Positions 56,255-64,000 of a stretch of DNA of 64,000 nucleotides are shown piece after piece; position 1 is the first letter of the stretch; the number at the start of each line of letters is the position of its first letter. Below the pieces are notes generated by a model, which saw only the letters and a program-made list of their open reading frames with translations, had not been told where the DNA came from and did no database searches. The DNA lies in assembly GCA_000171835.1 (NCBI GenBank), contig ABHC01000010.1, forward strand, positions 146,287-210,286, written 5' to 3'. Source of the DNA: an alpha proteobacterium BAL199. Lineage in GTDB: Bacteria; Pseudomonadota; Alphaproteobacteria; Thalassobaculales; Thalassobaculaceae. The position numbers were made by a program, and so were the translations under genes.

Positions 56255-57319
56255 TCAGGCAGCTTGGATTTCAAAGGGCTCGAGGCCGGACAGGCGCAGG
56301 CGGCGTGGTACCGACGGCACCACCCTCGGCCCGCTGGCCTTCACGGCTTCGGCGATGGCGCGGATGTGGTCGGGCGTAGTGCCGCAACATCCGCCGACCA
56401 GATTGATCAGTCCGTCGGCCGCCCACCGGCCGAGATGGCTGGCGGTTTGGTCCGGGGTCTCGTCATAGCCGCCGAACTCGTTCGGCAGCCCCGCGTTCGG
56501 GTAGGCAGACACCTTGACGTCGGCAACCCGCGATAGCTCCGCGACGTGGGCGCGCAGTTCCTTGGCGCCGAGCGCGCAGTTGAAGCCGACCGCGAACGGC
56601 CGGGCGTGCCGCACCGAATTCCAGAACGCCTCCGGCGTCTGGCCCGACAGCGTGCGCCCGGACCGGTCCGTGATGGTGCCGCTGATGATGATCGGCAGCT
56701 CGACCTTGGCTTCGTCGAACGCCTCGCGCACGGCCACCAGGGCAGCCTTGGCGTTCAACGTATCGAAGATGGTCTCCACCATGATCAGGTCGGCCCCACC
56801 CTCGATCAGGCCCATAGTCGCGTCGTGGTAGGCCTCGCGCAGCTCGTCAAACCGGACGTTGCGGGCGCCCGGGTTGTTCACGTCCGGCGAAATCGAAGCA
56901 GTCCGGTTGGTCGGGCCGAGACCGCCACCAACGAAAGCTGGTCGGCCAGTCTTGGCGGTGTGGGCATCGGCGGCACGGCGCGCGATCTCGGCACCCACCC
57001 GGTTGATCTCGCGCGCCAGATCCTGCAGTGCGTAGTCGGCTTGGCTGATCGAGGTCGCGTTGAACGTGTTGGTCTGAATGATGTCGGCGCCGGCATCGAG
57101 ATAGGCGTGGTGGATCTCCTCGATCGCCTCCGGCTTCGACAGGTTCAGGATGTCGTTGTCACCCTGCAATTCGCTGCCGTGATCCTTGAAGCGCTCGCCG
57201 CGGAACTCGGCTTCGTTGAACTTCAGGTTCTGGATCATCGTGCCCATGGCGCCGTCGAGCACCACGACGCACTGCTTGGCGAGTTGGTCCAGGGCGTCCA
57301 AACGATCGGATCGGGTCAT
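56255..57319 (-). CDS. metH: Methionine synthase, homocysteine-binding part
   Basis: 354 residues corresponding to domain 1 of MetH. The barrel opens with [11 protein letters not shown]; the three zinc-binding cysteines are visible as VGFNCALG and GGCCGTTP. It binds and activates homocysteine, then docks with the B12-bearing partner encoded 6 bases downstream. Its ATG overlaps the stop of the upstream zinc-less paralogue by 4 bases. Confidence 0.93.
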   Translation of the reverse strand: MTRSDRLDALDQLAKQCVVVLDGAMGTMIQNLKFNEAEFRGERFKDHGSELQGDNDILNLSKPEAIEEIHHAYLDAGADIIQTNTFNATSISQADYALQDLAREINRVGAEIARRAADAHTAKTGRPAFVGGGLGPTNRTASISPDVNNPGARNVRFDELREAYHDATMGLIEGGADLIMVETIFDTLNAKAALVAVREAFDEAKVELPIIISGTITDRSGRTLSGQTPEAFWNSVRHARPFAVGFNCALGAKELRAHVAELSRVADVKVSAYPNAGLPNEFGGYDETPDQTASHLGRWAADGLINLVGGCCGTTPDHIRAIAEAVKASGPRVVPSVPRRLRLSGLEPFEIQAA

Positions 57320-58269
57320 AGCTTTCCTTTCGGCCGGCGGGCAGGCACGGCAGCAGGGTCATTGGCGGCAGCGGCATGGAGGTTACCGACCTCGTCTCCG
57401 CCCTGGAGCGCACCGAGGCGCTCGCTCAGCAACTTGGTGTCCTGCGGTGACGCGCCCCCGCCGACCAGTGCGAGGCGGAACCACAGGATCGGATCATTCA
57501 GGATCGCAGTGAGATCCCGCGAGGTCGGAGCGGCTTCTACCATCAGCGGTCCCGGAAAGGCCCGGGCAACCGCCCGTAGGGTGGCCGCCCAGCCATCCGC
57601 CAGATCGGTGTTCGCAATCCCAAGCGCCGCGACGCCGAGCCCGGCAGCAGCAGCGGCAGCCCCTGCCAGTTCCTCGGTGACACGGTCGCGGTGCGGCGTG
57701 GCGAACAGGGCATCATAGCGCAGAGTCAGCAGGACCGGCACTGACCGGCCGGCATCCGACATGCCACGCCGCACGCCGTCGAAGGCGGCTGCCAGCCGGG
57801 CGCCGTCCTGGTTGGTCTCCACCACGATTGCGTCGACGCCGCCACCGGCGAGGCCGGACGCCATGGTCCGAGCCGCGGATTCGACCCGTTCGAGCGGGAG
57901 GAAGCCGAGTTGACGAATCCGCGACTCCATCCGAGCGACGCCCAGCACCCAGCGGGTGACGCCCGTTTCGTCGGTCGAAATTCGCGCGCTCTGCACCGCA
58001 TGCTCGGCCGCCATGTAGGAGACGATGAACGCCTCGTCGTGCATCCGATAGCGATCCAGACGTTCCGGCGAGGCGCCGGCGGTGTTGGTGCGGATCACCC
58101 GGGCACCGGCTGCAAGATAGCCGGCATGCGCCGCCCGGACGTCACGCGGCTGCTCGAGGTTGAGCACCTCAAGGCAGGCCGCGCCATGCCCTGCCAGCGG
58201 CTCGGCCAAGCCGCCGGAAACCAACAACGGCGCGCCGCGAGCGGCCGCTATGAGGTCGGCTCGCGTCAC
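57316..58269 (-). CDS. Zinc-less homocysteine-methyltransferase-like protein
   Basis: 317 residues aligning along its length with homocysteine S-methyltransferase barrels ([11 protein letters not shown] for [33 protein letters not shown]). All three zinc cysteines are replaced: ANTDL stands for FNC, and GGGASPQDT for GGCCGTTP. The only Cys in the protein is C32. It therefore should not catalyse zinc-dependent methyl transfer. Start GTG 58269 overlaps the metF stop (GTGA), and its own stop overlaps the metH N-part start (ATGA), so it is firmly embedded in the met operon. It may help assemble or regulate the split MetH; that is inference. Confidence 0.8.
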   Translation of the reverse strand: MTRADLIAAARGAPLLVSGGLAEPLAGHGAACLEVLNLEQPRDVRAAHAGYLAAGARVIRTNTAGASPERLDRYRMHDEAFIVSYMAAEHAVQSARISTDETGVTRWVLGVARMESRIRQLGFLPLERVESAARTMASGLAGGGVDAIVVETNQDGARLAAAFDGVRRGMSDAGRSVPVLLTLRYDALFATPHRDRVTEELAGAAAAAAGLGVAALGIANTDLADGWAATLRAVARAFPGPLMVEAAPTSRDLTAILNDPILWFRLALVGGGASPQDTKLLSERLGALQGGDEVGNLHAAAANDPAAVPARRPKGKL

Positions 58270-59132
58270 GCGGCGGCTTCCAGCTCGGGCCGCACGCCCA
58301 GGCGCCGGCAGATCGCGGCAGCCAGTTGCGGACGGTTCAGGGTGTAGAAGTGGAAGTCCTCCACGCCCTCGGCCATCAGCGCCATGCACAGCTCCGACGC
58401 GGTCGACGCCGCGACCAACTGACGGGTCTCCGGGTCTCCGTCCAGGCCGGCGAACAGATCGGCCATCCAGGCCGGCACTGTCGCACCGCACGCCTGGGAG
58501 AATTCCACGACCTTCTGGAAATTGGTGACCGGCAGGATGCCGGGAACGATCGGCGTCGTGATCCCGGCGGCGGCGCAGCGATCGCGGAACCGCAGGAACG
58601 TATCGGCCTCGAAGAAGTACTGGGTGATCGCTCGGTTGGCCCCAGCGTCCAGCTTGCGCTTCAGATTGTCCAGATCGGCTTCGGCCGAAGCCGAGTCCGG
58701 GTGCGATTCCGGGTAGGCGCCAACCGAGATCTCGAAGTCGCCGATCCGGCGTAACCCGGCCGTCAACTCGGCACCATTTGCGTATCCGCCGTCATGCGGT
58801 TTGTAGCCACCGGAACCGGCCGGCGCGTCGCCACGCAACGCCACCACATGTCGGATTCCGGCGTCCCACCAACCGCGCGCCACCTCGTCGACCTCGTCAC
58901 AGGTCGCACCCACGCAGGTCAGGTGCGCCGCCGGCTCAAGGCCGGTTTCCCGCTTGATGCGGGTGACGATCCGGCTGGTCCGCTCACGGGTGCTGCCGCC
59001 GGCTCCATACGTCACCGACACGAAGCGCGGCCCATAGGGCGCTAGGCGGTCCAGGGTCTCCCACAGCTTGATCTCGCCGGCCTCGTCCTTGGGCGGGAAG
59101 AATTCGAAGCTGATCGAGGGTACTTTGGTCAT
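58266..59132 (-). CDS. metF: 5,10-methylenetetrahydrofolate reductase
   Basis: 288 residues, FAD-dependent TIM barrel. SFEFFPPKDE at the N-terminus, SVTYGAGGSTRERT and the EADTFLRF region are diagnostic. It makes the methyl-tetrahydrofolate used by MetH. It starts 10 bases after the sahR stop and overlaps the next gene, placing folate reduction and homocysteine methylation in one operon. Confidence 0.95.
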   Translation of the reverse strand: MTKVPSISFEFFPPKDEAGEIKLWETLDRLAPYGPRFVSVTYGAGGSTRERTSRIVTRIKRETGLEPAAHLTCVGATCDEVDEVARGWWDAGIRHVVALRGDAPAGSGGYKPHDGGYANGAELTAGLRRIGDFEISVGAYPESHPDSASAEADLDNLKRKLDAGANRAITQYFFEADTFLRFRDRCAAAGITTPIVPGILPVTNFQKVVEFSQACGATVPAWMADLFAGLDGDPETRQLVAASTASELCMALMAEGVEDFHFYTLNRPQLAAAICRRLGVRPELEAAA

Positions 59133-59142
59133 CTTCCTCTCC

Positions 59143-60096
59143 TTACGACGCGGCCGCGATGCGAGCCGCCGGGGCTCGTCGCGCCTGCCATAGACACACG
59201 GTCAGGGGTTCGCCCTCGACCGAAACGGTGGGCTCAAGGCTCAGGCCGGCATGGGTAGCGATCCGGGCCATCTCGGTCTCCTCGAAGCCCAGCCAGCGGT
59301 GCTCGTGTTCGTCGCGCAACTCGACCAATTCGTGCGGCGCGAAATCGACGACGATCAGCCGGCCGCCGGGCTTCAGCACGCGGGCGGCTTCCGCCAGCAC
59401 GGCGCCCGGCGCTTCCGCGTAGTGCAGGACCATGTTGATCGTCACCGCATCGAACCGTTCCGCCGGGAACGGCAGCCGGTACATGTCGGCCAGCCGGACC
59501 TGGCAGTGGCGCACGCCGGCCTTGTCCAGATTGGCGCGCGCGATCTCCAGCATCTGCCGGGCATTGTCGACCCCGACCGCGCTGCGGACATGATCCGCCG
59601 CCATCTCCAGCACCCGGCCGGTGCCTGTGCCGATGTCGAGCAGGTCGCCGCCCGGCTCCTCCTGCAGGGCCGCGAGCAGCCGTGCGTCGACCACCTCGTC
59701 ATCGACGTACAGGCCGCGCAGTTCCTCCCAGCGGGCCGCATTGGCCTCGAAGTACAGGCTGGCGCGCTCCGCCCGCTCCTCACGGATCCGATCGAGCCGG
59801 TCAAGGTCGTCGACCGTGGCCTGGTCCTCGGCCGGAACCAGCGGAACCAGCGCCTGCACCATCTCGGCCAGCGCGCCGCGTTCGGCCGGGCGATAGAAGG
59901 CGCGAGCTCCCTCGCGGTTACGCTCCAGAACCCCGGCCTCGACCATCAGCTTGAGGTGCCGCGACACCCGCGGCTGACTCTGTCCGAGGATCGTCACCAG
60001 CTCCGACACCGACAGCTCGGCGTGCGCGCACAGCGCCAGGATTCGCAACCGTGTCGGCTCCGCCACTGCGCGTAGTCCTGAGAGCAATGCTTCCAT
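59143..60096 (-). CDS. sahR: SahR-like ArsR regulator fused to a methyltransferase-fold domain
   Basis: 317 residues: an ArsR-type winged helix-turn-helix (about 1-95; SVSELVTILGQSQPRVSRHLKLM) joined to a class I methyltransferase fold (about 140-270; motif I LLDIGTGTGRVLEMA). Regulators of this architecture (SahR) repress methionine-cycle genes and are thought to respond to S-adenosylhomocysteine bound in that domain. It is first in the metF-metH operon and preceded by a palindrome matching an operator. ATG 60096 has gagga upstream; the GTG 60117 reading extends into the leader. Confidence 0.85.
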   Translation of the reverse strand: MEALLSGLRAVAEPTRLRILALCAHAELSVSELVTILGQSQPRVSRHLKLMVEAGVLERNREGARAFYRPAERGALAEMVQALVPLVPAEDQATVDDLDRLDRIREERAERASLYFEANAARWEELRGLYVDDEVVDARLLAALQEEPGGDLLDIGTGTGRVLEMAADHVRSAVGVDNARQMLEIARANLDKAGVRHCQVRLADMYRLPFPAERFDAVTINMVLHYAEAPGAVLAEAARVLKPGGRLIVVDFAPHELVELRDEHEHRWLGFEETEMARIATHAGLSLEPTVSVEGEPLTVCLWQARRAPAARIAAAS

Positions 60097-60120
60097 GACA
60101 GATCCTCGTGCAATCACGAT

Positions 60121-60136
60121 ATAAAGATATCTTTAT
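60121..60136. promoter_or_regulatory. SahR-type operator palindrome
   Basis: ataaagatatctttat is a perfect 16-base palindrome, 24 bases upstream of the sahR start and overlapping the likely -10 region. A further half-site-like gtctttatta follows at 60137-60146. Position and AT-rich symmetry fit an autoregulatory ArsR/SahR site. Confidence 0.72.
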
Positions 60137-60229
60137 GTCTTTATTAATGCAAGAGGCGATCGGGGCGACGGCCGACACTTTCTATCTCCTGGGCGACGCC
60201 TGCCGGAGAACGAAATGAGAAACGCGAAA

Positions 60230-60255
60230 CGCCGCCCATTCGGTCATGGGCGGCG
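60230..60255. terminator. Bidirectional intrinsic terminator
   Basis: Perfect 10-base stem (cgccgcccat 60230-60239, complement at 60246-60255) with a 6-base loop, followed on the plus strand by tcggtttt. It lies just after the lipoprotein gene's stop on the minus strand and before the sahR promoter. Confidence 0.7.
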
Positions 60256-60286
60256 TCGGTTTTGACGAGATCTGCTCAGCCGATAG

Positions 60287-60880
60287 CTATCCAGCGCGCA
60301 GACGGTCGTATTCAGCCTTGGTGATCTCGCCGCGCAGGAAGCGGTCCATCAGGGTCTGGAGTTGCGCACGATCGACTCCCGCCGGAACCGCCGACATCTG
60401 CGTCGCCGTCGGCGCCGGATGCAAGCGCTGGTCTGTCGGGGTGCGCACGCCCGGGACATCGGTCGGCTGGCTTGCCTCGGCGGATTGGATGGATGCCTCG
60501 CGTTCAGCTTCCGCCTCGGCCACCGTCATGGCGTGCGTCGTACGGCAACGCTGCTTGGCCCCAAGCATCGTCAGGGTCCGATTGCGTGCCTCCAGGGCTG
60601 TCGCTTCGGTAGAGGCCGCACCCTTCAAGTCCATCGCCAACGCTGCCGGCAAGAACAGAAGGATCGCCGCCGCACCGACGACAATGTTCTTGTCCCGCGT
60701 ATCGATGGATTCGTTGACCCGGGCTTTGAGCCCTGAATTGTTGCCGACAATCTCGGCATCGATCTCCGGGCACGTCAGGCCCGCATCGTTCGGCATGTAG
60801 GCGGACACCGGAATCGGATCCCGCCCGGCGCAGCCCGCCACCATCAGGCAGGCGCACGCCAGTGCGCACAGTCTTCTCAC
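60287..60880 (-). CDS. Lipoprotein with a C-terminal SHOCT-like motif
   Basis: 197 residues. Signal peptide with lipobox LMVAGC, then GLKARVNESI, a second hydrophobic helix (IVVGAAAILLFLPAALAMDL), an Ala/Glu-rich stretch and a C-terminal LMDRFLRGEITKAEYDRLRA resembling SHOCT motifs. Two Cys pairs with the periplasm (LTCPEI, QRCRTT). Function unknown. GTG 60880 is preceded by a G-rich ribosome site. Not linked to the sahR operon, from which the hairpin at 60230 separates it. Confidence 0.65.
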   Translation of the reverse strand: MRRLCALACACLMVAGCAGRDPIPVSAYMPNDAGLTCPEIDAEIVGNNSGLKARVNESIDTRDKNIVVGAAAILLFLPAALAMDLKGAASTEATALEARNRTLTMLGAKQRCRTTHAMTVAEAEAEREASIQSAEASQPTDVPGVRTPTDQRLHPAPTATQMSAVPAGVDRAQLQTLMDRFLRGEITKAEYDRLRAG

Positions 60881-60960
60881 GTTCCCCACTCCCCCGTCTT
60901 CCAACCGTCAAATTTTAACGGGAGGCGGCAAGGCATACAACCGCTGATCGAAACTGGGCG

Positions 60961-62061
<1,101 letters not shown>

Positions 62062-62113
62062 GGCCGGTCTCCGGAAAGTCGAACGGTTTGTGGACGGCGG
62101 ACCGAGGACACGG

Positions 62114-63028
62114 TCAGCCCTTGGTGGCACCGGCGGTCAGGCCGGCAATGTAGTAGTCCATCAGGAAGGCGTAGATGACGAGCGGGGGAGCGGCGGCGAT
62201 CAGCGCGCCGGTCATGATCTGCCCCCAGTTGTACACGTCGCCCTTGATCAGGGAGGTCACGATCCCGACCGGCAGCACGAGTTGGTCCGACGAGGTCGTG
62301 AACGCCAGCGGATACAGGAACTGCGCCCAGGACACCGTGAACGCGAAGATCGTCGCCGCGATGATGCCGGGCAGCGCCACCGGGATGAAGATCTTGGTCA
62401 AGGTCTGCATGTAGGTGGCGCCGTCGATCAGCGCCGCCTCGTCCAGCTCCTTCGGGATGCTGGCGAAGTAGCCGATCATGATCCAGGTGCAGAACGGCAC
62501 GGTCAGGGTCGGATAGACCAGGACCAGAACGTACCATTTGTTCAGCAACTGGATGCCGGTGAACTCGTTCACCACCGCGAACATCTTGAACAGCGGAATG
62601 AACAACAGGGTCTCCGGGATCAGGTAGCAGAGGAAGATCCCGGTCGCGAGGGTGGCAGAGCCCCAGAACCGCATACGCGACAGCGCGAACGCCGCCAGCA
62701 CGCTGACGATCATCGTCACGCTCACCACGATGATCGACACCATCGACGAGTTCAGGATAAACGTCAGGAACTCGGTCGAGGTCAGCAGTGTCTGGTAGTT
62801 CATCAGCGTCGGCTCGAACACCCACCACGGGTTGCGGGCGCCGGCGATCTCGGTGCTCGACTTGAGCGACGTGATCAGCATGTAGACCGGCGGCGTCAGG
62901 AAGAAGATCACGAACACCACCAGGAAGAAGTACGACCACAGCAGGGCACGCCGTCGGTCCTGGCTCATGCTGCCATGGCTGATCGGCCGGCTCGGTCCGC
63001 TCTTATCGATCGTCGTCGCGGTCGCCAT
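62114..63028 (-). CDS. Sugar-type ABC transporter permease (MalG-like)
   Basis: 304 residues, about six membrane helices. The ATPase-docking EAA loop reads [20 protein letters not shown]. The family (CUT1) imports oligosaccharides, polyols or glycerol phosphate. Its ATG overlaps the stop of the upstream permease (TAATG), showing coupled expression. Confidence 0.92.
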   Translation of the reverse strand: MATATTIDKSGPSRPISHGSMSQDRRRALLWSYFFLVVFVIFFLTPPVYMLITSLKSSTEIAGARNPWWVFEPTLMNYQTLLTSTEFLTFILNSSMVSIIVVSVTMIVSVLAAFALSRMRFWGSATLATGIFLCYLIPETLLFIPLFKMFAVVNEFTGIQLLNKWYVLVLVYPTLTVPFCTWIMIGYFASIPKELDEAALIDGATYMQTLTKIFIPVALPGIIAATIFAFTVSWAQFLYPLAFTTSSDQLVLPVGIVTSLIKGDVYNWGQIMTGALIAAAPPLVIYAFLMDYYIAGLTAGATKG

Positions 63029-63969
63029 TATGCCTCGCCTCCGCGCTTGGTGATGTCGCGCAGGATGAACACCGCCGCGATGCCGAGGATCGGCACCATG
63101 AACAGCGACACCGCCGCACCCAGTGGAATATCTCCGCCCTGGATGCCCAGGAGGAACGAGTAGGTCGCGAACACGTGCGTGGAGTCGATCGGACCACCGG
63201 CGGTCAGGACCCGCACGATGTCGAAATTGGCGAAAGTGACGATCAGCGAGAACATCACGGTGATCGAGATGATGTTCCGCATCATCGGCAGGGTGATGTA
63301 CCAGAGCCGCTGCCACCAATTGGCGCCGTCGATCGCGGCCGCCTCGTAGAGCTGGTCCGGCACCGACTTCAGTGCTGCCAGATACATGATCATGAAGAAC
63401 GGCGCGCCGAACCAGACATTGACCAGGATCACGCTGAACCGCGCCCAGTACGGGTTGCCAAGGAACGGGATCGGGTCGATCCCCATCCCCACCAGCAGCC
63501 AGTTGACGGCGCTGTAGGACGGGTCGAACAGCCAGAACCAGGCAAGCGTCGACATCGCCGGCGGGATTACCCACGGCACCAGCAGCATGCCACGCCACTT
63601 GCGCTGGCCCTTGGTCGGGATGGCATGGACGAAATGCGCGACGAAGAACCCTATGAGGGCTTTGAAGAACACGGCGCTGATGGCGAAGATGCAGGACTGC
63701 ATCACCACCATCCAGAAAACCTCGCGCTTGAACAGGAACGTGAAGTTTCCGAAGCCGACGAAGCGTTCCATCGATTTGTTCAGGGTCGCCAGATGGATGG
63801 CGTAGAACGCCGGGTAGATCACCAGCGACGCGACGATCAGGATCAACGGCAATGTCAGCAGGAAGGCGATCGTCGACTTCCGCTGCATCAGCTTCTTCAG
63901 ACTGGATCGGTGGTGCGGGTTCACCGACGACACATCGGCGCCGCCGGACTTCGTCACGGTATCGACCAT
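63028..63969 (-). CDS. Sugar-type ABC transporter permease (MalF-like)
   Basis: 313 residues, about six membrane helices; EAA loop QLYEAAAIDGANWWQRLWYITLP in the fourth loop. It pairs with the downstream permease and ATPase. The substrate-binding protein gene is expected just outside the window, upstream on this strand. The start ATG 63969 has gagga 9 bases upstream. Confidence 0.9.
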   Translation of the reverse strand: MVDTVTKSGGADVSSVNPHHRSSLKKLMQRKSTIAFLLTLPLILIVASLVIYPAFYAIHLATLNKSMERFVGFGNFTFLFKREVFWMVVMQSCIFAISAVFFKALIGFFVAHFVHAIPTKGQRKWRGMLLVPWVIPPAMSTLAWFWLFDPSYSAVNWLLVGMGIDPIPFLGNPYWARFSVILVNVWFGAPFFMIMYLAALKSVPDQLYEAAAIDGANWWQRLWYITLPMMRNIISITVMFSLIVTFANFDIVRVLTAGGPIDSTHVFATYSFLLGIQGGDIPLGAAVSLFMVPILGIAAVFILRDITKRGGEA

Positions 63970-64000
63970 CCTAGGATTCCTCGCTCAAGGTCCCGGCTCG

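Overview
The window looks like chromosome from a high-GC alphaproteobacterium, most likely a marine or saline Rhodospirillales-type organism. Pointers are a SAM-II riboswitch before metY, a split MetH, a SahR-type regulator of the methionine cycle, quaternary-amine and osmolyte genes (choline sulfatase, a butyrobetaine-hydroxylase-like enzyme, a DoeB-like deacetylase) and adenosylcobalamin-dependent methylmalonyl-CoA mutase. This is inferred from gene content; there is no rRNA or other taxonomic marker here.

Layout. 0-3.5 kb: nicotinamidase, two tandem hemerythrin-like genes, and metY on the minus strand behind a promoter, SAM-II riboswitch and terminator. 3.6-9 kb: a plus-strand run with a butyrobetaine-hydroxylase-like dioxygenase, choline sulfatase, two paralogous Fe(II)/2OG-type oxygenases and a uracil-DNA-glycosylase-family protein. 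9-18.3 kb: LysR regulator, esterase lipoprotein, DMT and MFS exporters, a cation-efflux protein, a DoeB-like hydrolase, and a divergent receiver / hybrid-kinase pair. 18.4-27.3 kb: HisC, a glycosyltransferase, an AhpD-like protein, a third oxygenase paralogue, acyl-CoA ligase, oligoendopeptidase and a SufE/NifU-like pair. 27.3-31.9 kb: an AT-richer insert holding a CmoA-like and a CmoB-like gene, each hit by a different insertion sequence (ISL3 and IS1595 families) with intact 8-bp target duplications. 32-38.6 kb: 3-hydroxyaspartate-aldolase-like enzyme and the meaB-mutB-mutA operon. 38.6-46 kb: serine hydrolase, an ECF sigma / cupredoxin / secreted-protein operon, K+ channel, GT39 transferase, M24 peptidase, and a Met-rich periplasmic protein with a 45-residue membrane partner. 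46-53.6 kb: cydDC, an amidoligase / C26-peptidase pair, a second GT39-like protein and a phosphoesterase. 53.6-60.1 kb: the methionine-cycle operon sahR-metF-(zinc-less Hcy-methyltransferase-like)-metH N-part-metH C-part. 60.3-64 kb: a lipoprotein and a sugar-type ABC importer running off the window.

Most notable: (1) the CmoA/CmoB-like pair. Removing the two insertion sequences and one copy of each duplication restores a 249-codon CmoA-like frame and the native CmoB-like C-terminus. (2) A homocysteine-methyltransferase-fold protein inside the met operon that has lost every zinc-binding cysteine. (3) Three divergent paralogues of an oxygenase family of unknown substrate. (4) The amidoligase/C26 pair, a probable peptide-ligation and hydrolysis module. 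Methionine supply shows two control layers: SAM sensed by RNA at metY, and probably SAH sensed by SahR at metF/metH.
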